From assembly GCA_002342685.1 (NCBI GenBank), contig DDQN01000094.1:37779-101778 (forward strand): DNA of 64,000 nucleotides, read 5' to 3'. Below are positions 44,811 to 54,044 of this stretch, one piece after another. Every line of letters starts with the position of its first letter. Positions within the stretch are counted from its first letter, which is position 1. This stretch comes from Vibrio sp. UBA2441 (GTDB lineage: Bacteria > Pseudomonadota > Gammaproteobacteria > Enterobacterales > Vibrionaceae). Made by a program: the position numbers and the translations under genes. Below the pieces are notes generated by a model that did no database searches, had not been told where the DNA came from, and saw only the letters and a list, made by a program, of their open reading frames with translations.

Positions 44811-46283
44811 TTATTTTTTCCTCTCAGAAATACGGCCAGAATCACCATTAACCTGAGTTGTTAACTCAAAAGTAACAATATCATTCTCATTACGCCCTAT
44901 GTTTAATTTCTCGAAGGTTCTGCCAACTAAATCCAGTTCTGTCTTAAATTGTTTGACCCACTGAGGCACACTATTAGGCGTTCTTGCTAATCCTTTTAAA
45001 TTCAATTTCCCATCACTTAACGCTATGTACGAGACAGAAATGTCATCACCAGATAATTTCGCTAACGACCCCATTACCCCCGAATAGCCAAGTTTCAATT
45101 TGTCATCAAATTGCTCTATAGCCTTTAATGTGGCTTTTTTCTTAATAATATCCTGTTCAAATCGCTCTGCGGCAGCAAGCTTTGCCGCACTAGCTTTATG
45201 CTTTACAAACGACAACTGAAGCTGTTTAAACTCCTTATTAATCGCCTTATTTTCTGACTTCAACTGCAATAGAACGCTATCTGCTTGAGCCGTTTGAAAG
45301 CTTAAATATCCGTAAGCACCAAACATAGCGACACACAAAATAAGCCAAGACGCCACGACATTAGTCAATGAGAATAACTCTCTTGTGGGCTTTAAATGCT
45401 TAGGGTAAAGATTAATACCCTGCTGTGGGATATTTGCCACTGCACGACAAAGTACCTGCCCGCAAAGCAATGTATCTTGCGACACAGCCGACTGAACTTT
45501 GACACTTAACCTTTCAGACAAGGCCACATTAAGTTCATCCTGTTGCTCTTCATCGCAACAGATTAGAAGGTGGTTGATAGAAGCATCTCGTAACTGAGAA
45601 GAGAGATAATCAATTGAACGCTGTAACTCCAGCGCAATACTATCTAATTGCAGCTCACTAGACGCATTACCTGTTAAAGGAGCCACTACACCACGGATGG
45701 TTCGTTGAAATCGATTTTCGCCATTAACGTATGCACCTAACTTAAAGTCACCTTTAAGTCCACGATGCAGCAACATAAAATTGGTTATCTCATCCTGAAC
45801 ATGTCCCCATACTTCGTCTTCCGGAACGATTCTAGAAAGATGAACCTTCGCGTTTTCTAGTTTTTCACTTAACGAATTAATGACTTTTTTGCTTAGAACA
45901 TAGGCTTGTACCCTACGCCCGTCCGGAAGCTGACAGGCATCTGCAACAATATCGGTTACCCGCTCTGATATCAGATCTTTTAATAGGAATGGCAGTGCAC
46001 TAGACCACTCTTCCTGAGGCAATTCAGGCTTATCTATTTGGTAACTTTGATAAAGATTAGAACTGAATGAAACAATTGCAGAATGACCTGCATAATTTCC
46101 GGCAGATAAAGCCACACCCAGTGTCGTTTCCCAATTATTTTCTATAGGAAAGACCAAAGGTTCCAGATCGGGAGTATCAGCCCCCTTTGATAGGTAAATC
46201 GCATCCGACTGAATAACAATACACAGCTTGCTGAGACTTCCTGATGACGTTCGAAATTTATTGAGAATGACAGAGAAATTCAT
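44811..46283 (-). CDS. mshI: MSHA biogenesis protein MshI
   Basis: A 490-residue protein combining a cytoplasmic actin-like domain (PilM/GspL-N type, about 1-290) with a membrane helix near 310-332 and a coiled-coil plus PilN-like periplasmic domain (about 335-480). It therefore looks like a fusion of the separate PilM and PilN parts of other type IVa systems. It is first of the mshI-N run and 18 bases downstream of csrD, so csrD may share its promoter. Confidence 0.9.
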   Translation of the reverse strand: MNFSVILNKFRTSSGSLSKLCIVIQSDAIYLSKGADTPDLEPLVFPIENNWETTLGVALSAGNYAGHSAIVSFSSNLYQSYQIDKPELPQEEWSSALPFLLKDLISERVTDIVADACQLPDGRRVQAYVLSKKVINSLSEKLENAKVHLSRIVPEDEVWGHVQDEITNFMLLHRGLKGDFKLGAYVNGENRFQRTIRGVVAPLTGNASSELQLDSIALELQRSIDYLSSQLRDASINHLLICCDEEQQDELNVALSERLSVKVQSAVSQDTLLCGQVLCRAVANIPQQGINLYPKHLKPTRELFSLTNVVASWLILCVAMFGAYGYLSFQTAQADSVLLQLKSENKAINKEFKQLQLSFVKHKASAAKLAAAERFEQDIIKKKATLKAIEQFDDKLKLGYSGVMGSLAKLSGDDISVSYIALSDGKLNLKGLARTPNSVPQWVKQFKTELDLVGRTFEKLNIGRNENDIVTFELTTQVNGDSGRISERKK

Positions 46284-46301
46284 CGTGTTATCACTCGTTC
46301 C

Positions 46302-48293
46302 TTAGTATTTTTTTCGCCAACGGTTTCTTCTACCAACACGGACTTTCCCTGTGTCTGGCTTTGGTATCAACTGTGTTTCGGCTTGAAACATTCGTCCTTG
46401 TCCACCATGAACCCCTAAATCAAGCAAAGTATTCCACTCTTTACCCGTTTCAACTCCAACAGCAATGACTTTTGTTTTGGTTCCTTCACATGCGCCAATC
46501 AAACTTCGAATAAAGAGTTGATTCTCTTGACGCTGTTCAATTTTTTTTATCAGGCTACGATGCAACTTCAAGTAATCAATGCCCAAATCTTTAATGTAAT
46601 GTGTACTGGTGATGGTTCGTCCAGCTTGTCCGATAATGACGTCACAACCTAACCCTGAGATCATCCTGATAACAGGCCGCATAAAGTCCAAATGCTTCAC
46701 AATCGCCCCTTCCACAAAGTCAAAACTGAGTCGATTTCGAGTATTTGATGGAAGCTGAAGCAGTTCATCCCTCAACCATCTCACATGACTTTTCTCTTGA
46801 AAAGGAAGGACATGTAGATTTATAGAATAGCATGCGCCAAAATTGGACGCTTTTACAAAACTCAGAATTGTAGCAAAAACAACTTTATCCATTTTTGCTT
46901 CATATCCAATCTGCTCAATCGCAGCAACAAAGCGGGACGCTTTTAATACACCGACACCATCATCATTAATTCTTGAAAAAAGCTCATTGTGCAGCAGTTT
47001 AGTACTGTCTGAATCTTCATGAGCTAAATAACATGACTGCTCATAAATTAAAATATTGTCTGATTTGAACGATTTATCAAATAGAGTTCGCCACCTGACA
47101 CTGCCACGAGAGTTACTAATGACTTCTTTTTTCTGGAAGCGGCTCCAATTGTTGTTATTTTGTAGTTGAGCACTACGCAACGCAATATCGACTTCACTTA
47201 AGATGTGCCCTCTGCGCTCGCCCTCTGAATACATGGTGATCCCAATGTGACACCAATTGTCTTCTGACATGCCTTCGAGAGGAGATATTTTCTCAAGTCT
47301 TCGGATACATTGAGTCGCCAGAATCGCAATATCTTTACTATTTTGATGCGGAATAAGAACTGCAAAATCAGAGGTGTAATATCGAGCAAGAACAGCATCG
47401 GGAAAACGTTGCACGATATTAGAAATAACACTTCCTATTTCGATAATTAACCCATCACAAACCGATTTGTCGTTCTGCTCTTCAAGCGACTCCCAATCGT
47501 TAACTCTAAGCAATAAGACGCCACCAGTTGCACCACTTTCCTGTAATGCAGACTCTAGCTTACTGTCAAATAATACTCGGTTAGCCGCTCCAGTGAGTTG
47601 ATCCAAAAATGTGTGAGTACGTATAAACGTATCGAACCGGCTTCGCTCCTGCCTCGAATATTGAAGCTCTTCTACCAGCACATCCAAAGCTTCACTCGCA
47701 GTATATGGCCACTCTTTAGGGTTTCCCTTCGCATACTCAGCGACTCGACCTGCCAATATCATTCTGCCACGTTCTTCCAACAGCTCCGAACCATACAACT
47801 GTAATTTAAGCCAGCGAACCCCTTGAACTAAACAGAAAATAACCAGAGCTATAGCTAAGGCAATAGAAGAAAGGGCACCAAATGTGTAACCCTCTTCGAG
47901 ATAAAGTGGAATGGCTTTAAATTTGACGATGTAGTCACTGTTTTGCTTTAGTCGATAAGTTTTCTTATAGATGCGGCTTTCATCAATCAAAGGATAGGTA
48001 TTTACAAATTGATAAATGGTTCCAGCGGTTGATGAAATCTCCATCTCAATGACACTGCTGGACTTTAGAAGTTTTGGCATCCAGCGCTGCATATCAGCGG
48101 CAGTTTCAGCATTTTCCATCTCATCATCGACAACCGCTACAATGCTATCTAAATATCGATTCACATATTCATGACCAATATTTCTGAATGAAAGTGTACC
48201 GCCGACAAATAGAATAAACATCGCACTTATCACAATGATAGTGACAAAGGCAGTCAGTCGAGCACTCAACTTTAGCGTAGGGGTGTATCGCAT
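46302..48293 (-). CDS. csrD: CsrD-type GGDEF/EAL-like protein (MshH)
   Basis: A 663-residue membrane protein resembling E. coli CsrD, which does not make or degrade c-di-GMP but promotes RNase E decay of CsrB/C RNAs. Two helices (about 14-34 and 137-157) bracket a periplasmic domain. A HAMP-like linker precedes a degenerate GGDEF domain, in which the active GGDEF is replaced by YTSDF, and a degenerate EAL domain with HNELF in place of EAL. Both sites should be inactive. It lies directly before mshI. In V. cholerae nomenclature it is MshH. Confidence 0.9.
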   Translation of the reverse strand: MRYTPTLKLSARLTAFVTIIVISAMFILFVGGTLSFRNIGHEYVNRYLDSIVAVVDDEMENAETAADMQRWMPKLLKSSSVIEMEISSTAGTIYQFVNTYPLIDESRIYKKTYRLKQNSDYIVKFKAIPLYLEEGYTFGALSSIALAIALVIFCLVQGVRWLKLQLYGSELLEERGRMILAGRVAEYAKGNPKEWPYTASEALDVLVEELQYSRQERSRFDTFIRTHTFLDQLTGAANRVLFDSKLESALQESGATGGVLLLRVNDWESLEEQNDKSVCDGLIIEIGSVISNIVQRFPDAVLARYYTSDFAVLIPHQNSKDIAILATQCIRRLEKISPLEGMSEDNWCHIGITMYSEGERRGHILSEVDIALRSAQLQNNNNWSRFQKKEVISNSRGSVRWRTLFDKSFKSDNILIYEQSCYLAHEDSDSTKLLHNELFSRINDDGVGVLKASRFVAAIEQIGYEAKMDKVVFATILSFVKASNFGACYSINLHVLPFQEKSHVRWLRDELLQLPSNTRNRLSFDFVEGAIVKHLDFMRPVIRMISGLGCDVIIGQAGRTITSTHYIKDLGIDYLKLHRSLIKKIEQRQENQLFIRSLIGACEGTKTKVIAVGVETGKEWNTLLDLGVHGGQGRMFQAETQLIPKPDTGKVRVGRRNRWRKKY

Positions 48294-48416
48294 GAATTAT
48301 AAAGTCCTTTTTTACCCAAGCAATCAGTCCTGAGTTTTACTTACTAAGTATCATGTGATTAAGCCAATTTGTGAATGCAGAACGTGGGAAAATTACTTGC
48401 AAGCCTCCCAATTATG

Positions 48417-48444
48417 AAAAAAGCTACGTAAACGTAGCTTTTTT
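48417..48444 (-). terminator. Terminator after ssb
   Basis: AAAAAAGCTACGT and ACGTAGCTTTTTT form a perfect 13-base stem with an AA loop. It lies about 30 bases below the ssb stop and has a T run on either strand. It isolates ssb from csrD. Confidence 0.9.
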
Positions 48445-48473
48445 CTGACTTTTTAACGCACTAAATAGTGAAT

Positions 48474-49031
48474 TTAGAACGGGATGTCATCATCAAAGTC
48501 CATTGGCGGCTCATTATATTGAGGCTGAGCTTGCTGTTGTGGAGCATGCTGCGGCGCCGGTTTTTGAGGTGCTTGTTGAGCTGGTTGATGTGCTTGTTGC
48601 TGAACAGGCTGTTGTGGTTGTCCCCAGCCACCTTGTTGTTGCTGTTGTTGACCACCAGCTGGTGCACCCTGACCTTGATTTCGACTACCTAGCAGCTGCA
48701 TTTGACCAGTAGGCCACTGAACAACAACTTCCGTAGTATAACGATCCTGACCAGACTGATCTTGCCACTTACGAGTTTGCAATTGACCTTCAACGTAAAC
48801 CTGAGAGCCTTTACGCAGGTATTCACCTGCAATTTCTGCCGTCTTACCAAACAGCGCCACACGGTGCCATTCCGTTTTTTCCCTCTGCTCACCGCTGGCT
48901 TTGTCTCGCCAGGTTTCCGATGTTGCTATGGTTATGTTTGCAATCGCATTACCATTTGCTGCGTAGCGAACCTCAGGATCAGCGCCGAGATTGCCCATTA
49001 AAATTACTTTGTTAACTCCACGGCTTGCCAT
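48474..49031 (-). CDS. ssb: Single-stranded DNA-binding protein
   Basis: SSB coats single-stranded DNA in replication, repair and recombination. The 185-residue protein has an OB fold (about 5-112; GNLGADPEVRYAANG and the EWHRVALFGKTAEIAGEYL segment), a low-complexity Gln/Pro-rich linker (about 120-170), and the acidic tip MDFDDDIPF that recruits partner proteins. In E. coli ssb is divergent from uvrA; here the CsgD-like gene and galU lie between them. No LexA box was found in front of ssb. Confidence 0.98.
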   Translation of the reverse strand: MASRGVNKVILMGNLGADPEVRYAANGNAIANITIATSETWRDKASGEQREKTEWHRVALFGKTAEIAGEYLRKGSQVYVEGQLQTRKWQDQSGQDRYTTEVVVQWPTGQMQLLGSRNQGQGAPAGGQQQQQQGGWGQPQQPVQQQAHQPAQQAPQKPAPQHAPQQQAQPQYNEPPMDFDDDIPF

Positions 49032-49349
49032 GATCCGCTCCGTTTAAAATCTATCTGAAAATTTGGGGATAAAGGATAGCATGAATATCTCTTGTATCAA
49101 ATCTCAATCACCCTGCTTAGATCTAAGTTTAATCTAGCCAATAATTCAATCATTTTTTGGCTTTTTATCCAGTAAAAAACTTTCTCTTTTCGAGCAAAAA
49201 CTCAATTTATTGAAAGAGCACGTAACAAGATATAATCAACAACAAAATCGCACGCAAATTTGCAATTACACCAGAGATAGTCAATGACGTAGAATAAATA
49301 TTGGCAGTAATGTTGAGCATATTGAAAGCGTTAACAAGGCGAATATAGG
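49032..49349. promoter_or_regulatory. Divergent gap between ssb and the CsgD-like gene
   Basis: This 318-base AT-rich stretch has a candidate plus-strand promoter, TTGAAA (49210-49215), 15 bases, TATAAT (49231-49236), which would give a leader of about 110 bases for the regulator gene. A perfect 10-base palindrome, GCAAATTTGC, lies at 49254-49263, just downstream, and could be an operator. The ssb promoter should be on the other strand near 49050-49150, but none is clear. No CTGT-N8-ACAG site is present. Confidence 0.45.
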
Positions 49350-49982
49350 ATGGCGAACATAGAAAAGATATTCATCTCGGACTTAGAAAAAGAGCATTTA
49401 TCGCACTCTATCTACAACCTTAGATCCTATAGCCTTAATATCATCCCGTTTTCCTGGCAGCGAATCGATGATGTTATTTCCAAGGATACCCCTCACTTGT
49501 ACCTACTTGATTACAAGGCTGCTATTGAAAGAAGTGAACTTCTTACCATCATTTCAAATCATAATAGAGAAAATGTTGTCGCAGTATATAACGCCCCAAA
49601 GCAGACACACATCTCAGCGCTAGCGCACTTATGTCACTTAAAAGGTTACTTTTATCCAGATATATCCAAACAACATTTTCTCGATGGCATTAATATACTG
49701 CTCTCTGGAGGCTACAGTATGCCTCAGGATATTCTGGAGCAATTATTACACTCCTACCAATCAATGACATTGCGCTTTAGCCCTCCTTTTAAGCTAAACC
49801 TAACCAGCCGAGAAAGAGAGGTTCTTAGCCATTTAAAAGAGGGAATATCCAATACACAATTAGCAGATGACCTATTCGTTAGTGAACACACCGTTAAAAC
49901 CCACCTGTATCGAATATACAGAAAACTTGATATTCACAGTCGCGATGCCGCCATTGAATGGGCTCACAAGTACCTTCCTTAA
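49350..49982 (+). CDS. LuxR-type regulator of the CsgD/VpsT group
   Basis: A 210-residue transcription factor. The N-terminal half (about 1-135) looks like a receiver-type fold without the phosphoacceptor pocket; the C-terminal 65 residues are a LuxR/GerE helix-turn-helix (LTSREREVLSHLKEGISN, then VSEHTVKTHLYRIYRKL). This layout is that of CsgD and VpsT, biofilm regulators. The W-[FLM]-[TS]-R c-di-GMP motif of VpsT is not seen; SMTLRFS lies in the linker region where it would be expected. Position between ssb and galU fits a role in polysaccharide control, but targets are not known. Confidence 0.85.
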   Translation: MANIEKIFISDLEKEHLSHSIYNLRSYSLNIIPFSWQRIDDVISKDTPHLYLLDYKAAIERSELLTIISNHNRENVVAVYNAPKQTHISALAHLCHLKGYFYPDISKQHFLDGINILLSGGYSMPQDILEQLLHSYQSMTLRFSPPFKLNLTSREREVLSHLKEGISNTQLADDLFVSEHTVKTHLYRIYRKLDIHSRDAAIEWAHKYLP

Positions 49983-50093
49983 TCTGATTTACTTTATATT
50001 TTTTAGGAAAACTAAACTGAATTTTTTGTTCTGTCTCAATTGCGTGGTAAAGTCAGTGCCATATAAAAATTTAGATAACTAAAGGGTTTAACT

Positions 50094-50969
50094 ATGATCA
50101 AGAAGTGCCTTTTTCCTGCAGCAGGCTACGGTACTCGCTTTTTACCAGCCACTAAATCTATGCCTAAAGAAATGATGCCAGTGGTCAACAAACCACTCAT
50201 TGAGTATGGCGTTGAAGAAGCCATAGAAGCCGGCATGAATGGTATGTGTATTGTTACTGGCCGGGGGAAAAACTCGCTCTTTGACCATTTTGACAAAAAC
50301 TATGAACTAGAACATCAGATTAGCGGTACTAACAAAGAAGAACTGCTTTTCGATATTCGCCGCGTCATGGACTCTGCTCACTTCACTTATATTCGTCAAA
50401 GAGAAATGAAAGGGTTGGGGCACGCCATTTTAACTGGCCGAGAGTTAGTTGGTGAAGAACCGTTTGCCGTTGTACTAGCCGATGATCTGTGTGTGAACGA
50501 AGATGGTGATGGTGTTCTTGCTCAAATGGCAAAGTTGTATAAACAATTTCGTTGTTCTATCGTTGCCGTGCAAGAAGTGCCAAAAGAAGATATTCACAAG
50601 TATGGCGTTATCGCAGGTGAAATGATAAAAGATGATATCTTCCGTGTTGATGATATGGTTGAGAAACCAGAGCCTGGAACTGAGCCAAGTAATTTAGCCA
50701 TTATTGGCCGCTATATCCTAACCCCCGATATATTTGAGCTAATCGAAAATACAGAGCCTGGTAAAGGCGGCGAGATTCAAATTACCGATGCATTGCTAAA
50801 ACAAGCACAATCCGGTTGCGTACTCGCATATAAGTTTAAAGGTAAACGTTTTGATTGCGGAAGTGTTGACGGTTATATTCAAGCAACAAACTACTGTTAT
50901 CAAAATCTGTATAAAAAAGATCAACAAAAAGTCGAACTGGACCAGCATTCTACTGAAAAATCGCAATAA
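50094..50969 (+). CDS. galU: UTP-glucose-1-phosphate uridylyltransferase
   Basis: GalU makes UDP-glucose, the donor for LPS core, capsule or biofilm polysaccharide, and a precursor for UDP-galactose and UDP-glucuronate. The 291-residue protein has the nucleotidyltransferase start FPAAGYGTRFLPATKS (conserved G, R and K) and the VDDMVEKP motif with its catalytic Lys. AAAGGG lies before the ATG. It is followed by a good terminator. Identification is firm. Confidence 0.97.
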   Translation: MIKKCLFPAAGYGTRFLPATKSMPKEMMPVVNKPLIEYGVEEAIEAGMNGMCIVTGRGKNSLFDHFDKNYELEHQISGTNKEELLFDIRRVMDSAHFTYIRQREMKGLGHAILTGRELVGEEPFAVVLADDLCVNEDGDGVLAQMAKLYKQFRCSIVAVQEVPKEDIHKYGVIAGEMIKDDIFRVDDMVEKPEPGTEPSNLAIIGRYILTPDIFELIENTEPGKGGEIQITDALLKQAQSGCVLAYKFKGKRFDCGSVDGYIQATNYCYQNLYKKDQQKVELDQHSTEKSQ

Positions 50970-50990
50970 GCCAGCCTAAACATGAATAAG

Positions 50991-51016
50991 AAAGCTGTTT
51001 TTTAACAGCTTTTTTT
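50991..51016 (+). terminator. Terminator after galU
   Basis: AAAGCTGTT and AACAGCTTT form a 9-base stem with a TTTT loop, followed by TTTT, 20 bases after the galU stop. Confidence 0.9.
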
Positions 51017-51055
51017 ATATCTCGGATAAACTCAGATTTCCTTTAAAAAAACTAA

Positions 51056-51071
51056 CTGTTTTTTTATACAG
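51056..51071 (+). promoter_or_regulatory. LexA (SOS) box upstream of uvrA
   Basis: CTGT TTTTTTAT ACAG is an exact CTGT-N8-ACAG site with an AT-rich centre and a following TA. It is 65 bases before the uvrA ATG, where a repressor would block the promoter. UvrA is a known SOS gene in E. coli. Confidence 0.88.
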
Positions 51072-51136
51072 TATTTGTTGCGGATTATTTTTACTATGCA
51101 ATACTTGCAAGATTAACCGTAAAGTGAGCAGAAGTG

Positions 51137-53980
51137 ATGGATCAAATAGAAGTCCGGGGTGCTCGTACCCACAATCTAAAAAATATTAACTTAACGATTC
51201 CTAGAGACAAACTGACTGTAATCACTGGACTATCTGGTTCAGGGAAGTCTTCATTGGCCTTTGACACACTATATGCAGAAGGTCAGCGCCGCTACGTAGA
51301 GTCACTTTCTGCCTATGCTCGCCAATTTTTGTCTCTCATGGAAAAGCCAGATGTTGATCATATTGAAGGACTGTCTCCTGCCATCTCTATTGAACAAAAA
51401 TCGACCTCGCATAATCCTCGCTCAACGGTAGGTACCATTACAGAGGTTTATGATTATCTCCGTTTATTATACGCACGCGTAGGTGAACCCAGATGCCCGG
51501 ACCACAAAGTGCCTTTAGCCGCTCAAACCATAAGTCAAATGGTAGATAAAGTTCTTGAACTAGAAGAAGGCGCTAAATTAATGCTTCTTGCTCCTATTGT
51601 AAAAGAGCGAAAAGGCGAGCACGTAAAAACTTTAGAAAACCTGGCTGCCCAAGGTTTTATAAGGGCAAGAATTGATGGTGAAACTTGTGATTTATCTGAT
51701 CCACCAGCATTAGAACTACATAAAAAGCACACGATTGAAGTCGTTGTAGATCGCTTCAAAGTTCGGCCCGATCTTCAGCAGCGATTAGCAGAATCTTTTG
51801 AAACCGCATTGGAGCTTTCAGGAGGCATAGCTGCTATATGCAGGATGGATGACAAAGACAAAAACGATGTTATTTTTTCTGCTAACTTTGCCTGCTCCCA
51901 TTGTGGCTACAGTATGCAAGAATTAGAACCCCGGTTATTTTCCTTCAATAATCCGGCGGGAGCCTGCCCAACCTGTGATGGACTTGGAGTTCAGCAGTAT
52001 TTTGATCCTGACCGAGTTATTGTCGATGACAATATCAGCATTGCCCAAGGGGCGATTAAAGGCTGGGATCAAAAAAACTATTATTATTTTCAGATGCTAT
52101 CTTCTCTGGCTGAACATTATGGTTTTGATCTGTTCGCGCCATATAAATCTCTGTCTAAAAAAATTCAGGATATCATTTTAAAAGGTTCTGGGCGGACAGA
52201 GATAGAGTTTAAATATATCAATGATCGAGGTGATATTCGTGTAAAACGCCACCCATTTGAGGGCATTTTAAATACACTCGAGCGACGCTACAAAGACACC
52301 GAATCAAACTCCGTGAGAGAAGACCTAGCCAAGTACATTTCAACCAAATCCTGTTCTACCTGTAATGGTAGCCGTCTTCGCATAGAAGCAAGAAATGTAT
52401 TTATTGAAGAGACAACCTTACCCGAAATTGTCGAAATGAGCATCAGTGAAGCCATGGACTTTTTCAGAAGCCTAAAACTCACAGGGCAACGCGCTCAAAT
52501 CGCTGAAAAAGTAATGAAGGAAGTGAATGACCGACTTCACTTTCTGGTCAATGTTGGTCTTAATTATCTAAACCTTTCCCGTAGTGCTGAAACGCTCTCT
52601 GGTGGAGAAGCGCAGCGTATTCGACTTGCAAGCCAAATTGGTGCTGGCTTAGTCGGTGTTATGTATGTACTGGATGAACCTTCAATAGGCCTACACCAAA
52701 GAGATAATGAAAGGCTATTGAAGACACTGATACACCTAAGAGATCTTGGTAATACTGTGCTGGTTGTAGAGCATGATGAGGAGGCAATAAGAATTGCCGA
52801 TCATGTTATAGATATAGGTCCTGGAGCAGGTGTTCATGGTGGTTCTATCGTTGCAGAAGGGACTATGCAGGATATTCTCGACACTAAAGAGTCACTCACA
52901 GGCCAGTATTTGAGTGGAGCAAAATCCATTGCAATTCCTCAAAAGCGAGTACCAAGAGATCCCAAGAAAACAGTAGAACTTGTTGGTGCGACAGGAAATA
53001 ACCTCAAAGAAGTCACAATGTCGCTTCCCGTTGGTCTATTCACTTGTGTTACAGGCGTTTCAGGCTCCGGGAAGTCAACACTAATTAATGACACCTTTTT
53101 TAAAATAGCCCACACCCAACTTAATGGCGCAACGACTGCTGATCCTTCACCTTATAAAAAAATCAAAGGACTAGAGCATTTTGATAAGGTCATCGATATT
53201 GATCAAAGCCCCATCGGTAGGACTCCTCGCTCAAACCCAGCAACCTACACTGGAATCTTCACACCTATTCGTGAACTTTTTTCCGGTACACAAGAGTCTC
53301 GCTCTAGAGGTTATAAGCCAGGCAGGTTCAGTTTTAATGTTCGTGGTGGACGCTGCGAGGCTTGTCAGGGAGACGGTGTCATTAAAGTCGAAATGCATTT
53401 CTTGCCCGATGTTTATGTCCCTTGTGATGTATGTAAAGGAAAACGATATAACCGTGAAACCTTAGAAGTACACTACAAAGGGAAAAGTATTGATGAAGTA
53501 CTACAAATGACCGTTGAAGATGCGCGTACTTTCTTTGACCCCGTTCCCGTCATTGCCAGAAAACTTCAAACACTAATGGATGTCGGCCTTTCTTACATCC
53601 GTCTGGGGCAAGCCGCCACAACCCTATCCGGGGGTGAAGCACAGCGCGTGAAGCTAGCCCGGGAACTCTCTAAGCGCGATACGGGTAAAACGCTGTATAT
53701 CCTAGATGAACCCACAACTGGATTGCATTTCCACGATATCCAGCAGTTGCTTACAGTACTGCACCGTCTACGCGATCATGGCAACACCATTGTTGTAATT
53801 GAGCACAATTTAGATGTGATAAAAACTGCAGACTGGATTATTGATTTAGGCCCAGAAGGAGGCCAGGGGGGAGGCGAAATCATAGCCACGGGAATACCAG
53901 AAGAGGTTGCTGAGGTTAACGGTTCTCATACAGCTAAGTTCTTAAAACCTATGTTGAAGTATAAAAAAAAGGTAAAGTAA
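51137..53980 (+). CDS. uvrA: Excinuclease ABC subunit A
   Basis: UvrA recognises DNA damage and loads UvrB in nucleotide-excision repair. The ATG at 51137 (MDQIEVRGARTHNL) is taken, matching the E. coli start; a GTG one codon earlier is less likely. The 947 residues contain two ABC modules with GLSGSGKS (31-38) and GVSGSGKS, a first zinc finger (CSHC/CPTC, about 253-280), a second finger (CEAC/CDVC, about 740-770), and paired signature motifs LSGGEAQR. Both fingers and both ATP sites are intact. Expression should be SOS-induced. Confidence 0.98.
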   Translation: MDQIEVRGARTHNLKNINLTIPRDKLTVITGLSGSGKSSLAFDTLYAEGQRRYVESLSAYARQFLSLMEKPDVDHIEGLSPAISIEQKSTSHNPRSTVGTITEVYDYLRLLYARVGEPRCPDHKVPLAAQTISQMVDKVLELEEGAKLMLLAPIVKERKGEHVKTLENLAAQGFIRARIDGETCDLSDPPALELHKKHTIEVVVDRFKVRPDLQQRLAESFETALELSGGIAAICRMDDKDKNDVIFSANFACSHCGYSMQELEPRLFSFNNPAGACPTCDGLGVQQYFDPDRVIVDDNISIAQGAIKGWDQKNYYYFQMLSSLAEHYGFDLFAPYKSLSKKIQDIILKGSGRTEIEFKYINDRGDIRVKRHPFEGILNTLERRYKDTESNSVREDLAKYISTKSCSTCNGSRLRIEARNVFIEETTLPEIVEMSISEAMDFFRSLKLTGQRAQIAEKVMKEVNDRLHFLVNVGLNYLNLSRSAETLSGGEAQRIRLASQIGAGLVGVMYVLDEPSIGLHQRDNERLLKTLIHLRDLGNTVLVVEHDEEAIRIADHVIDIGPGAGVHGGSIVAEGTMQDILDTKESLTGQYLSGAKSIAIPQKRVPRDPKKTVELVGATGNNLKEVTMSLPVGLFTCVTGVSGSGKSTLINDTFFKIAHTQLNGATTADPSPYKKIKGLEHFDKVIDIDQSPIGRTPRSNPATYTGIFTPIRELFSGTQESRSRGYKPGRFSFNVRGGRCEACQGDGVIKVEMHFLPDVYVPCDVCKGKRYNRETLEVHYKGKSIDEVLQMTVEDARTFFDPVPVIARKLQTLMDVGLSYIRLGQAATTLSGGEAQRVKLARELSKRDTGKTLYILDEPTTGLHFHDIQQLLTVLHRLRDHGNTIVVIEHNLDVIKTADWIIDLGPEGGQGGGEIIATGIPEEVAEVNGSHTAKFLKPMLKYKKKVK

Positions 53981-54003
53981 CAGGCTAAAATTACAAGAAA
54001 TGT

Positions 54004-54029
54004 AAGAAGCGGTCGTTTGTCCGCTTCTT
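54004..54029 (+). terminator. Hairpin between uvrA and the pglL-like gene
   Basis: AAGAAGCGG and CCGCTTCTT form a perfect 9-base stem with an 8-base loop, ending 15 bases before the next ATG. There is almost no T tract after it, so termination may be partial and the next gene may be read through from uvrA. Confidence 0.6.
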
Positions 54030-54044
54030 GATAGGAATGTAAAA

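Noticed and set aside
48468..48712. Leucine- or valine-rich open frames opposite the ssb tail
   Set aside because: They are antisense readings of the Gln/Pro-rich linker of ssb and reflect its low-complexity codons.
49032..49349. SOS box for ssb
   Set aside because: No CTGT-N8-ACAG was found on reading this gap.
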